Source of the DNA: Oreohelix idahoensis
Taxonomy: Eukaryota; Mollusca; Gastropoda; Stylommatophora; Oreohelicidae
Direction: 5' to 3'
DNA length: 64,000 bases
NCBI GenBank assembly: GCA_024509875.1
Contig: JAMPIV010010592.1
Coordinates: 248,001 to 312,000, forward strand
The position numbers and the translations under genes were made by a program. The first letter of the stretch is position 1. Every line of letters starts with the position of its first letter. Below the pieces are notes generated by a model. The model was not told where the DNA came from, searched no databases, and saw only the letters and a program-made list of their open reading frames with translations. Shown here piece by piece: positions 40,830-50,926 of this stretch.

Positions 40830-42585
40830 AAATAATCGTCTACTTATTACCTGGAGTGGCCCTTTTAGAATAATCTCTAGAATTTCGGATGTCGACTACA
40901 TTGTCGATATCTATGGCAAACATAAAACCTTTCACATTAATATGTTAAAGAAATATCATACACGTCCTGACTATCTTCAGTCAGTATTCCAGTCAACTGA
41001 CGATCCTACACCTCCTATTCATCACTATACCACTTTATCTGTCATTCAAGAAGAAGAGTCTTCTTTTCAAGACGTACCATTAACTATACCGGTGGTACCA
41101 CTTCATCCGACTGAAAGTTGGAGTGATGTTACTATTTCTTCTGATCTTTCGGCTGATCAAAACCAGCAAGTTTCCTCGCTTTTAAAATCTTATCAGGATG
41201 TCCTCACTGACATCCCAGGTCGTACGTCAGTTATTAAACATGACATCCTATTGACTGACGACACACCTATTCGAGTTCGTCCATACCCTATCCCTTTGCA
41301 CTTTCGTGCTCAGGTTGATAAGGAATTGGATGAAATGCTTCAATTAAATATAATTGAACCTTCAATGTCACCATATTCTTCTTCTATGGTGATCATCAGA
41401 AAAAAAAATAACAATATTCGTCTTTGTGTAGACTATAGAAAGTTAAACAAAGTTACACAATTTGACACAGAACCATTACCTCTGTTAGAAGATTTATTAG
41501 TTAAACTGTCTGACTCTATTTTCTTTTCTAAATTTGACCTGTCAAAAGGATATTGGCAAGTCCCATTGACAGAAAATGCAAAGCCACTTACTGCCTTCTC
41601 GACACCTCGGGGCCTATTCCAATGGAATTTTATGCCATTTGGGTTAGTGAATGCTCCTGCCACTTTCGTGCATATGATGCATCGCATACTGTCTCACCGT
41701 CCCGATGTCATTGCATACATCGATGACATTTGTCTTTTTAGCAAATCATGGGATGAACATGTTCAAGGATTGAACACATTACTGTCCATGTTACGGTCAT
41801 TTGACCTAACAGCTAAGCCATCGAAGGCATTCGTGGGTTTTCACGACATATCGTTTTTAGGCCACCGTATTCGTCATGGCAAATTATATACTGAGGACAG
41901 TAACGTCACAACAATCCTGAACATTACAGCTCCTAAAACAAAGAAACAAGTACAATCTTTGTTAGGTCTCATTCAATTTTATGGTAAATTTATACCTCAC
42001 TTATCTACCATTACTGCTCTTTTCTCTTCATTGTTGAGGAAGGGCACAGCTAACGTGATTCGGTGGTCGGAAGAACATCAAATCGCGTTGGATTCTATCA
42101 AGAAATTTTTTTCCAATCCTCCGGTTTTAAGGCTACCGAATCCAAACCTTCCTTTCATCCTTCGCAGTTACACGTCTAATTACGGAATAGGGAGTGTACT
42201 ACTTCAAGAATACTTAGGTACCTTGCATCCAGTGATGTACGTGTCAAGAAAGCTAACGGCAACGGAGCAGAAATACTCAGTTCTGGACAAAGAACTTTTA
42301 GCATTAGTTTGGTCAATTACCAAACTTGAGCGTTATTTGTTGGGATCACACTTCATTGTTGAGTCTGATCAAAAAGCACTCACTGCTCTCAACACTAAGG
42401 ATGTCAAGTCAGTGAAATCCACCAGATATGCAATAACTTTGCAACCTTACAGTTTTACCATACGTTCCATACCAGGATCTCAAAATGTTTTAGCGGACTG
42501 TTTATCAAGGTGTCCAAGCGAACCAAGCGAGCAAATACGCCCTACAGAGATTGGAACCTCTACACAGACAGTCTTGCAATTGTAA
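40830..42585 (+). CDS. GPY/F module, reverse transcriptase and RNase H of the Gmr1-like element
   Basis: An open 590-residue stretch with no stop. It starts with the end of integrase (LLITWSGPFRIISRISDVDY, YGKHKTFHINMLKKYH: GPY/F type), a ~70-residue spacer, then RT: NIIEPSMSPYSSSMVIIRKK, IRLCVDYRKLNKVT, SKFDLSKGYWQVPL (first Asp), FSTPRGLFQWNFMPFGLVNA, VIAYIDDICLFSK (YIDD), FLGHRIRHGKL, then RNase H: GSVLLQEY, PVMYVSRKLTATEQKYSVLD, KELLALVWSI (Glu), FIVESDQKALTAL (Asp) and NVLADCLSRC. The first RNase H Asp (usually TDAS) reads SYTS here, i.e. Tyr. The stop at 42585 ends pol; no integrase follows. RT type is Ty3/gypsy. Confidence 0.93.
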
Positions 42586-43564
42586 CGTAATGCTCAAATA
42601 ACTTTGATTATTTATTTAACGTCTACTCAAGTTATATCTTCACTGTATTGCGTATGGAAGTTGATTATTCAGACTTTTAGTATTATAAGACAATAACAGT
42701 GTCATGTCAATAACATTGACGAAAAGAAAAATAACTTTTGTTTATAAATGGACAACATTTCCTTCCGAACGTTACATTGTGAATATATATAATCACCCTT
42801 CTAAGGTGATAGATACATGCTTGTCCAAGTGGAGTTTGTTAACTTTCAGGATTACTCGGAAAATAACATTTCAATGTTGTTGGATTTTAATAAAACGGAA
42901 CTTCATGGATTATTAACTTTGTTCGGAAATGATAATGGAACAATTTTAAGACATGAACAATTTTGATTAGATATTATCAATTAAAATCACTTAATTAGTT
43001 GTATATTTAACATTGGTTAACAATAATAGTTTGTATAATAGTTCTTAGAACTAGAAACCGCCACTTTTGGTGTATTATTTTAGTACTCATAGTTAATTAG
43101 TGTCACTAATTAATTTTAGAAACAGCTAAGTGTCTTATCACTTCACGTGGTTTACTAATTGCTTTGATCACTTTGCGTGTTTTATTTGCATTCTTTTTGG
43201 TTGGTTATGAATTCTCTTCTCATTTATGATGTAATTTCATCTTATTCATTTAAAATTCACGTGTTGATTTTTTGGTTTGATGGTTTCACATCCTCGTTGT
43301 TTTAGTTCATCATCCTTCATACTTTAATTTCTTTTCTTGGTGCCACAATTATTCCAAATTGATGGATTGTGGTTGGAATTTTTGTTTATTATACCTTTTG
43401 TTTATTGATGTTGACTTTAATTCTACATCCCATTTGTCATTAGTATATATAGGGGAGTGTATTATTAGTACATAAATATGTAAATTTGATTCACCTTTCC
43501 GACTTTATTAAAGTAAACAAAATTAATTGAATTAATTTTTTTTCGGGAGAGGTGGTAAGGAAGC
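42586..43564 (+). other. 3' non-coding region with polypurine tract
   Basis: About 980 A/T-rich bases between the pol stop and the 3' LTR. The last 19 bases before the LTR (43545-43563, GGGAGAGGTGGTAAGGAAG) are a clean polypurine tract, the second-strand primer site, which confirms the LTR start at 43565. Confidence 0.85.
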
Positions 43565-43685
43565 TGTTGCGTCCATTTTAAGTCCTTAACAGGCATTAAC
43601 AAATATAGACAGTCTCAGGTCCTGTCTTTGTTAAAAGTGTACGCACCAACTAAGATAGTAATAAGTTTTGTATATTGAATTTATT

Positions 43686-44050
43686 GCGCACTAGAACGCA
43701 CATTTTTGGAGATTTTGAAATTAACGCGCTTGTTGTCAAACAAAGGCAGATGACGTATCTGCTGAGAGAATCAAGCAGGATCCCTACCAGACAGTATGGT
43801 CTGATGATATATTTTAGCCCTGCATTCGGGCATATTGATTTTTACTTGGTGATAGGCTCACTGCATACAAGACATAGCCCCAGTATCACAGAGTAAGGTA
43901 TTGCTATAATTGATTAAATATTTATTGAATTAATTTCGTCATTGACATACATTCTACAAGTCGACCTCTAGCTGGTACCCTTATGCGTTTGGACCAGAAT
44001 GGATCAAACTTGAACGTTAATGTATTGGAAGTCTCGAGCATGTTTATAAT
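43686..44050. other. Inverted counterpart of 5' LTR segment 26086-26440
   Basis: See 26086-26440. Matching runs on opposite strands include GACGTATCTGCTGAGAGAAT, GATCCCTACCAGACAGTATG and ATTGCTATAATTGATTAAAT, so the inversion is certain; which orientation is ancestral cannot be told from two copies. Confidence 0.88.
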
Positions 44051-44503
44051 GAAACTTGCTTATTGAAAGTAAGGGATCTACGTTATTGAATATTGGAATC
44101 GCTGTCATACGATTAACGGCTTATATGGAAGGTGAACCAAAAGTTAGAAGTTCATCATATGTTATATTGATCAAGTTAATGATTATAGTATGATATCTAG
44201 AAGTCGTATTCTGTTGACAATGTAGATAGGAGGGAATATTGATAGGATTGTATACCCTTGGTTGTACGATGAGGGATTGTCCTTGAAAGGTCAACCGTCT
44301 TTGAGAACATTTGTTAAACCAGCTATTCACTATTACAAGATGAACCTTCGAGATTATGCCGATGTCCTTTGCGATGCTTAACCATGTACCTGATGGAATC
44401 TTACATACCATTTTATCAGGAAGGAATTTTCATATATATGCATGATTTTTCGTATCGTCCTTGTCAACGTGATTGTCAAATAAACTGTGGATTGTAACTT
44501 TAA

Positions 44504-46180
44504 GGTAGTAGGCTACCTTGATAGGGTAAAAAACTCAAATTGTCCTTTCAGAATCAAACAACCATGGGTATAGTGTTAGTATGGACTTAAAATTTTTGTC
44601 CACATAATGACCTCATTAATTATGCAAATTAGCTATCCAATATGGCCGCCGTAGTAAACAAATTATACACCTTTTTCAAAACATCATAACTATGTTATTT
44701 GTACAAGGATCTGACTGAAACTTGGCAAATTGAATCATTATATATAGCGTGAGGTCATGACCTAAAATGACAGAGATTGACAGAAAGGTTAATTTTTAAT
44801 GAATTTTCAAAATTTATATTTCTGGAATGTTTGATATTTGTGCCTCATTATATATGCATGATGGTCATAAAACTAAAACTTTGAATTCAATTGTATCCAT
44901 TTTAGGTCAGAATCTATAAGATTATATGACAACCAACTGTGTTAATTTTCATGTCAATTGAATGTACAGATCCAGAGATATCTTGTTTCAAAGATTACCA
45001 ATTATGTTAAAAAGACAATTCCGAGAAATCGAAGAAAAACAGAAAAAGAACTCACAAAATGAAGTTTAATGAGCTCCTGTTGAATAAAGGTCTCCTTCAA
45101 CTGCAGCTGCAGTGTCTATGAATCCCCTTTTCGGTGCTCTTAGGGTCTTTCCATTGCAATGTCCTTACTTGCTGAATAGATCCTGTGCAGTGTTCTCCTG
45201 TATGCTTTCTTTGCCATGGGTTGACTTGTGTTCATGTATATCGAAAAATTCTGCAATGCACTGTGGCCTTTCCCAATAGAACGCACAAATGCGACCATTC
45301 GCACATTTACTTCTTTGTGTTTGTGAGTAGCTGGAGATGAAACATCAGAAGTATTGAAATTGGCATTCCATTCGACACAGTTTGTGCACTTGATACTGAT
45401 TTCATGACAAAAGCCATCCCGAGTCTCTTCGACGATCTCACAGGTCAGTGAGTACTGATAACATTTGTCACATCTAAAGTTAGCGCATAAAAACCCAAAC
45501 AGCAGTTTTACATCCATAAGGATAAACACATTTCCTCTGTTGTCATTTTTAGCTTGTCCTTCACTTTCTTGGACCTTTATTTTCTTTGCTGAGGAGCACA
45601 GAGGCTTTATAGCGTCACTATCGACAATAGGTGTCTCATTTTCAGGCAACGGTTTGTTGGTGTACCGATTTCCAAGGAACTTACTTTGTCTTATTTCCCA
45701 TTGTGAACAAAAGAAGCTCTGCTAACTACTATTATACAGAATCAGTATAAAACTAGCAATAAATAGAGTTGATGTGGGGGAAAATGCACAATGCATGTAA
45801 CAAATGCTGAAATTTACGATCAAAGCTTTCTAGATACACACTTTTGAAAAATTCATAAGAAATCATTGAGTGATTCCCCTTGGAAAAGTTATAAATATCT
45901 TTTTCCTGTTGCCTCAGTATAATTATAATTTCGCAGTTTTACAATTACGCACCTTCATGTTGGGTCATTATTCACATGGTAACCAACTATAAACATTGGT
46001 TGCTATGCAAATCACTCAAGGGGGTGTGTGTAGAAAAACACTGATTCCTATCATACCAGAGTATCTCTAAGCGTCTATGAATTATTTTTAGTACAAGAAC
46101 ATGTTGACGATGATTTAAAGCATGAAAATGAAAATTGTTGGATTTTTATTGTTTTAAACTTTTGTGGGTAGCCTACTACC
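44504..46180. mobile_element. 1.7-kb TTAA-flanked DNA transposon with GGTAGTAGGCTACC termini
   Basis: The ends are GGTAGTAGGCTACC and its near reverse complement GGTAGCCTACTACC, each abutting TTAA (44500-44503, 46181-46184). The 5' LTR shows the empty site. It carries a truncated gene at 45140-45701. TTAA duplication is seen in piggyBac and Kolobok; the gene content favours a Mutator-like/Kolobok relation over piggyBac. Confidence 0.88.
45140..45701 (-). pseudogene. Truncated protein resembling the N-terminal part of animal Mutator-like transposase-domain proteins
   Basis: The minus strand has an ATG at 45701 (MGNKTK) followed after a 1-base shift by SKFLGNRYTNKPLPENE and a 169-residue frame: a Ser/Lys-rich spacer, LLFGFLCANFRCDKCYQYSL, IKCTNCVEWNANFNTS (two C-x2-C pairs, zinc-ribbon-like), then VRMVAFVRSIGKGHSALQNF and SIYMNTSQPMAKKAYRRTLH. 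The last two blocks recall the 'IGxGHxxLxxFxxxMNxPxP' region of invertebrate proteins annotated with a Mutator-like transposase domain (from memory). It stops at 45140 without the catalytic region, so it belongs to an internally deleted copy. Confidence 0.5.
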
Positions 46181-46374
46181 TTAATCAATCATGAGTTCCA
46201 GTGTCCTTCCCTTGACACTGTTGGTGTTGATGTGACCGTTAGGACTTTGACTATTCATACATTTTCATCTTAAAAGAATATTAGCTAACAGTCATCCCTT
46301 ACACCATTCAAAGCGTATGACTATCATTCAAACAAGACAGCTACAAAAATGGGGAAAAGACAGTTACACATACC

Positions 46375-46600
46375 TTCCAAGAATACTCTATCTTTGCAAT
46401 GACTTCCCAGAATGCTCTATCTTTATCGTGCCTACCCAGAATACTCTATCTTTATCATGCCTTTCCAGAATACTCTATTTTTATCATGTCTTCCCAGAAT
46501 ACTCTACCTTTGCCATTACTTTACAGAACACTGTATCTTTATCATGCCTTCTCAGAATATCTGTATCGTGCCTTGTCAGAACACTCCATATAATTATTGC
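46375..46600. repeat. 29-bp minisatellite array, right part
   Basis: About eight units of CATGCCTTCCCAGAATAC + TCTATCTTTAT, the same family as 25757-25956. It resumes immediately after the CATAC duplication of the LTR element. Confidence 0.85.
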
Positions 46601-47500
46601 TATAAATATCACACATGTAGTAGAGAAAGTTTGAATGCTGCACTGTCCATAAATGATTTGAAATCTTTCTTGCAATGATGAAATTGACAGTTATCTACTC
46701 AAACTGACTTATGTCTGGTCTTGAAGATAGCACTGACTTGACTTGAATTCTTCATGAATGATCTTCTGGTTGAGTTAGGCTTCATGCGATGAATCTTGAT
46801 TGAATAGATTTATATTGTGCAAAATACACGTTTTGAGTATATGAATTTACTTCATGCACTGACTTGCTGAGAAACCAAACTTGGTTCAGACAATAAGCTT
46901 TTGAGTGATTTGAAATCGAAATATAGATGAATAAACTTGTGAGCATGTGAATTTGATAAATAGATGAATAAAAATGCTGGCACCACAGATGTGTACAAAC
47001 ATGTGCTACAAACAGAAAACTCACTATAAATATTTATATATGCATACATACTTTTACACACATCAAAATAGAAGGACATCTAAAAGATTCATACAGACTG
47101 AAAGACACAGACACATAAAAGATTGACTACAGGACAAAATACTGTCAATGGCTTGTTTGTTAATGTGTCTAAATTCTGAGAAAGATGAAATAAAATTATA
47201 AGTTTGTTATGACATGATCTATTACACAATGTGGGAATTTTTATTTCTATTAATGATGTCTAAGATTTTTGTTGGGGTGTGCGATAATTGATGTATGATA
47301 ATAAATGGGAAAGCCAGGCAAGGTTAAAGGTTCATGAGTAGATTCACTATTATTTCTATATATTGTATCCTCCTAAGTGATGTTCTGATCTTACAGATTT
47401 ATTTTTTAAACCAAGAATGCAAAGTTAGATTTGCAGAAATCAATAAAACAATAAAAAAACAAACAAAATTTAAAAAAGCATTATTTCATCTTTAAGACTA
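46601..47500. other. No recognisable feature
   Basis: A/T-rich DNA without motif-bearing frames. If the exon at 47502-47633 is real, this is intronic on the minus strand. Confidence 0.4.
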
Positions 47501-47501
47501 C

Positions 47502-47633
47502 CTTTTCATTACCTTCAACTTTACATAAGCCAGATTGTTCTCCTTTCTTAATTACTGGCGCTTTTGTGTCCATGATGTCAGCAATCTGAACATGAGAATC
47601 ACAGTCTTCAGTGTAGTTATGACAATCATGATT
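47502..47633 (-). CDS. Candidate internal exon (44 codons), acidic/Cys-His-containing
   Basis: The minus strand has a strong 3' splice site (TTTTTTGTTTTCCTGCCAG, ending at 47634), then an open 132-base stretch in phase 0 starting Asn-His-Asp-Cys (NHDCHNYTEDCDSHV, QIADIMDTKAPVIKKGEQSG, ending KVEGNEK), then a donor AAG/GTAGTC at 47501. The other two frames contain stops. The exon is a multiple of 3 with phase 0 at both ends. The composition resembles the short acidic exons that precede finger arrays in invertebrate C2H2 genes, so a link to the array at 18330-20422 is possible but not shown. No transposon homology noticed. Confidence 0.55.
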
Positions 47634-47686
47634 CTGGCAGGAAAACAAAAAATGAGAATTATTTAGAGTGCTTAAAAACTGGTACA

Positions 47687-47985
47687 GAGCTGCCGTAGCA
47701 CAGTGGTTAGTGCCTGGTGGTCCTGGTTCAATCCACAGTTGAGATGGGATTTTTTAGACTGCAAACGGCTCCGGGGTCGACAGAATATAGAAAGATAGAA
47801 TATTCTGGGAAGGCACAAAAAAGGTATGAACTGGGTACCATAGCAACTCTGGGAAGGTTAAGGCAGCTGGCGTGATGCTGACCACATCACTCCTAGTGTG
47901 CCAATGGTCAAGAAAATGTAGGCCTAACACCATATTCCCAAAATGCCTCAATGGACGTGTAACGAGATCCTTTACCCTTACCCTT
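47687..47985 (+). mobile_element. tRNA-derived SINE, family 2
   Basis: The head GAGCTGCCGTAGCACAGTGG contains box A (TAGCACAGTGGTTAGTGC) and box B (GGTTCAATCC) with tRNA-like spacing; the body runs ~250 bases and ends in a TTTACCCTTACCC tail. A perfect 15-base duplication TTAAAAACTGGTACA flanks it (47672-47686, 47986-48000). Not the same family as 34966 and 62846. Confidence 0.9.
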
Positions 47986-48305
47986 TTAAAAACTGGTACA
48001 TACATTTACTTAGCTAAGTATATGAAAAATGTTCTGGTAAAAGTTGTGATCCATATAGGAAACCAAATAATTTAGTTGCCACAAGTAGTTGTCATGTTAC
48101 AAGCAGACATACTCACAGAACAGTGGTGGTTTAATAATCCCAGTTGTAAATTTTGTCACACAATGAATGCTCCCCTTATAAAAGTGATATCACTGCAGTA
48201 TTAAAAAGTACTTCTATACATGATACCTTGGTTCAGATTCTTAGCAGCTTCACAGACAAACAATTATGGCATCTTACACAGGTTTAACTCTGGAACATTA
48301 TAGAG

Positions 48306-49262
48306 CAGTGCTCAAAATGGCAGAGACAGCTATAAATTAACTTTGTTGATTTTGAAAAGACTTTCAACAGCATACACAGGGACAGCCTATGGAAAATACT
48401 GAGGGCTTATGGAATTCCCAGTCGCATTGTTTCCATCATAAAAAGCCTCTATTCTAACTTTACATGCAGTGTAGTATTGAGTAATGTAACTTTTGAAGTG
48501 AAAACAGGAGTACGACAGGGATGCCCCTTATCAACAACATTATTTTTGACAGCCATAGATTGGGTGATGCGCCAGACAACACAGAGGGCAGTCCAAGAGG
48601 AATTAGATGGACAACGTTTTCTACACTGAAAGACCTGAAATATGCAGATGACAATGCACTACTCGCGCATTCACATCAACACATCCAAGAAAAAAACCGA
48701 TAGACTGAATAAGTATGGCAAGCAGGTTGGCCAGAACATCAATCTGAAGAAGACAGAGGTCATGGCACTAAATGTGGGCAATCCTGAGCCAATAACAGTA
48801 AGGAACCAGAAGTTAGAACAGACAGACACATTTACTTATCTAGGATGCATAGTAACACCTAACGGCGGAACAAGCAAGGACATTAACAACAGAATGAATA
48901 AAGCGAGAACAGCCTTTGCTAGTCTCAACAACATTTGGAAGTCTTCCCAGTACAGCAAAAACACCAAATTAAGACTGTATGAGAGCTGTGTACTTTCTGT
49001 GCTTCTCTTTGGTGTGAAATGCTGGAAAGTAACAGAGAAGGAAATGTTGAAACTGTCCTCCTTCCATACAATCTGCCTAAGGAAAATTCTCTGAATTTTT
49101 TGGCCAAACACCATCAACAACCAAGAACTACTTATTCGGAGTAACCAGGAGAACATGCACACCATCATAGCTGGAAGACGCTCAAGTTGGGTTGGCCATG
49201 TCCTCAGAAGGGACCCTGATACCATCACAAGAACAGCTATGCTATGGACCCCCAAGGGAAAG
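48306..49262 (+). mobile_element. LINE family B, longest copy (RT palm to C-terminus)
   Basis: Begins in RT block A (INFVDFEKTFNSIHRDSLWK), then YGIPSRIVSIIKSLYSNFTC, TGVRQGCPLSTTLFLTAIDW (block B), ALKYADDNALL-type block C in a shifted frame (48640), VGQNINLKKTEVMALNV, TFTYLGCIVTPNGGTSKDIN, LSVLLFGVKCWKV, LSSFHTICLRKIL and WVGHVLRRDPDTITR. Frameshifts at about 48590 and 48650 and a TGA at 49092. It is interrupted at 49263 by another LINE and resumes at 50686. Confidence 0.88.
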
Positions 49263-50685
49263 AATCTATCCCTACTGGTCTTACGTCTGATGCCAAATTC
49301 CAGCAAACTTAGCCTTGATGGTTCATCAATTGCAGTGTGACTCTCTAAAAGGTGATCATTAATTGCCCTATCTCTCCCTTATCCATATTCAGTGCACTTT
49401 CTATGTGTGCTTTTGAAGCTAGTCTATCAGCTCTTTCATTTATGTATACCGCTGCATGACCTGGACAGTAGATCTACACCAATTGCCGAAGATTCGAGCT
49501 TTCTATGGGAGTTTTCCATTTATGTTGGAGTCATCTACTTTGGACTTTCCACAGCATGGATTGTGAGTCTAACACAATAACTGCCCTTGTTAACAAAGTC
49601 TCAGATAACCACCTTAAGGCTGCAGTAGCTGCCTCTACCACCATTCTCATACTGGAGGTTGTTGTCATGTAAGCCCCACTATGTTCAGCAACAATTCTGC
49701 CTTTTACACTAGCAGAGAAGCCCCCACCTTTATTTCTCATTATGGACTACAGACTCATCAGTATACACAATGGCATCATCATTACCAGCATGATCATTTA
49801 TCGGTTCATCAATTTCCAGCTGTGCCTTCCCATTGGCTCAAGTTCTACACTCTCTACCAAGGTTGTTGATGACTTGTTTGGTAATTAGTCCAGTTCTCAT
49901 CTGATTTACTCCACTCAGCCCCTTTGAATATATTTTCAACTGTGGTCACCTGCTTAATCATTGCTCCTGCCTGTGCCATCCATGACATCCCCTGCATTAT
50001 TCTCGCTCCCTTAACGTCAGCTATATTTCCATGTAGGGGGAGCTTTTTGTCTTTAGTTACTCACATTTTGGCTTTTGACTGAATCTTCACATATCTGGAT
50101 CTAATCGACAGAATCCAAGCATGTACTGCATCATCACATCATCTTGCGTACAGCCCAAGACTACATGCAATCCTTCATTTTGATTGTGTTCAATCATTCA
50201 CATTGTGATATTGACAGTGTGAGTATTCCCAGACCATACTCGATGACAGACATGACTAACTGATTATACAGGAGAAACAGTAGTCTGTCTTCCAGGTGCG
50301 CTGTGGCCATTGTTTTTAGGACTGCCAGATCTCTGTTGCACTTTCATATGATTAGATCAACATGGTACTTGTATGATAACCCATAATCGAATGTTATTCC
50401 AAGTTATTTCAGCTTGTCTTGTCTTTCAATTTTTTGCCCACTGAAAGTAATGTCTGGAAGATCTGCTTTCAATATGGAATTGTTCAAGGAGCACCATAAC
50501 ACACAAGCTGTTTTTGGGATTGATCTTGGAGAGGCGTCCTCACACCATTTACCTACATCATATAGTGTCCTGTGTATGCTATTTACCATTTCTTGGCAGT
50601 CAGAACCAGTCCTGTAAATGAGTATGTCATCTGCAAATGTCAATGTTCGTCCCAGTCCAGTTGGCTGAATGGTGGAAACTTTTGC
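49263..50685 (-). mobile_element. I-group LINE fragment inserted in LINE family B
   Basis: The minus strand starts inside the RT (GRTLTFADDILIYRTG, then DVGKWCEDASPRSIPKT and ITFSGQKIERQDKLKXLGIT), continues with SVIEYGLGILT, and reaches an RNase H domain (VYTDESVVHNEKGGGFSASV, VEAATAALRWLSETLLT, VIVLDSQSMLWKVQSR, VYCPGHAAVYINERADRLAS). Frames are broken repeatedly. A 23-base direct repeat of family B sequence flanks it (49240-49262 and 50686-50708), a good target-site duplication. Confidence 0.85.
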
Positions 50686-50926
50686 TGCTATGGACCCCCA
50701 AGGGAAAGCGAAAGAGAGGCAGACCAAAAACAACTTGGTGGAGAACTGTGGAAGCTGAGATGCAAAGAATGAACCACAGCTGGGGCACTGTACGAAGGAT
50801 GGCTGCCGAACGAGCAAAGTGGAATCAATTTGTTGCTGCCCTACAAGACACCACCTGGCGTGATGGCCGCTGACTGCTTTGATGGTTGGTGGTTATGGAT
50901 CAAAGAAGAAGAAGAAGAAGATATAC
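50686..50926 (+). mobile_element. LINE family B, 3' end of the interrupted copy
   Basis: Resumes with the duplicated LWTPKGK region, then RKRGRPKTTWWRTVEAEMQR, WGTVRRMAAERAKWNQFVAA and TTWRDGR, and ends in ATGGATCAAAGAAGAAGAAG. With 48306-49262 it makes one copy of about 1.2 kb. Confidence 0.88.

Larger units (their letters stand above)
25962..46369 (+). mobile_element. Gmr1-like Ty3/gypsy LTR retrotransposon with nested insertions
   Basis: Begins TGTTGCG, ends GTTACA (TG..CA) and is flanked by a 5-bp duplication CATAC (25957-25961 and 46370-46374). The summed LTR pieces are about 1130 bp (5') and 1124 bp (3'), and the internal region minus insertions is about 6.9 kb: about 9.1 kb originally, now 20.4 kb. 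Domain order is gag, protease, integrase, RT, RNase H, with integrase upstream of RT. This order in a Ty3/gypsy-type element is known from the Gmr1 group. Nested: an I-type and a CR1-like LINE, a mariner foldback, a SINE, two TTAA elements and a 2.4-kb insert. Coding parts carry several frameshifts. Confidence 0.9.
43565..46369 (+). repeat. 3' LTR, split by a TTAA-flanked element
   Basis: LTR sequence at 43565-44503 and 46185-46369. It starts TGTTGCGTCC after the polypurine tract and ends GACAGTTACA before CATAC. It carries the inverted segment at 43686-44050 relative to the 5' LTR. The 44504-46180 insert falls at a TTAA that is intact in the 5' LTR (AACTTTAATCAATC). Confidence 0.9.

Noticed and set aside
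41433..41687. Minus-strand frame inside the RT
   Set aside because: Antisense of a well-supported RT domain.
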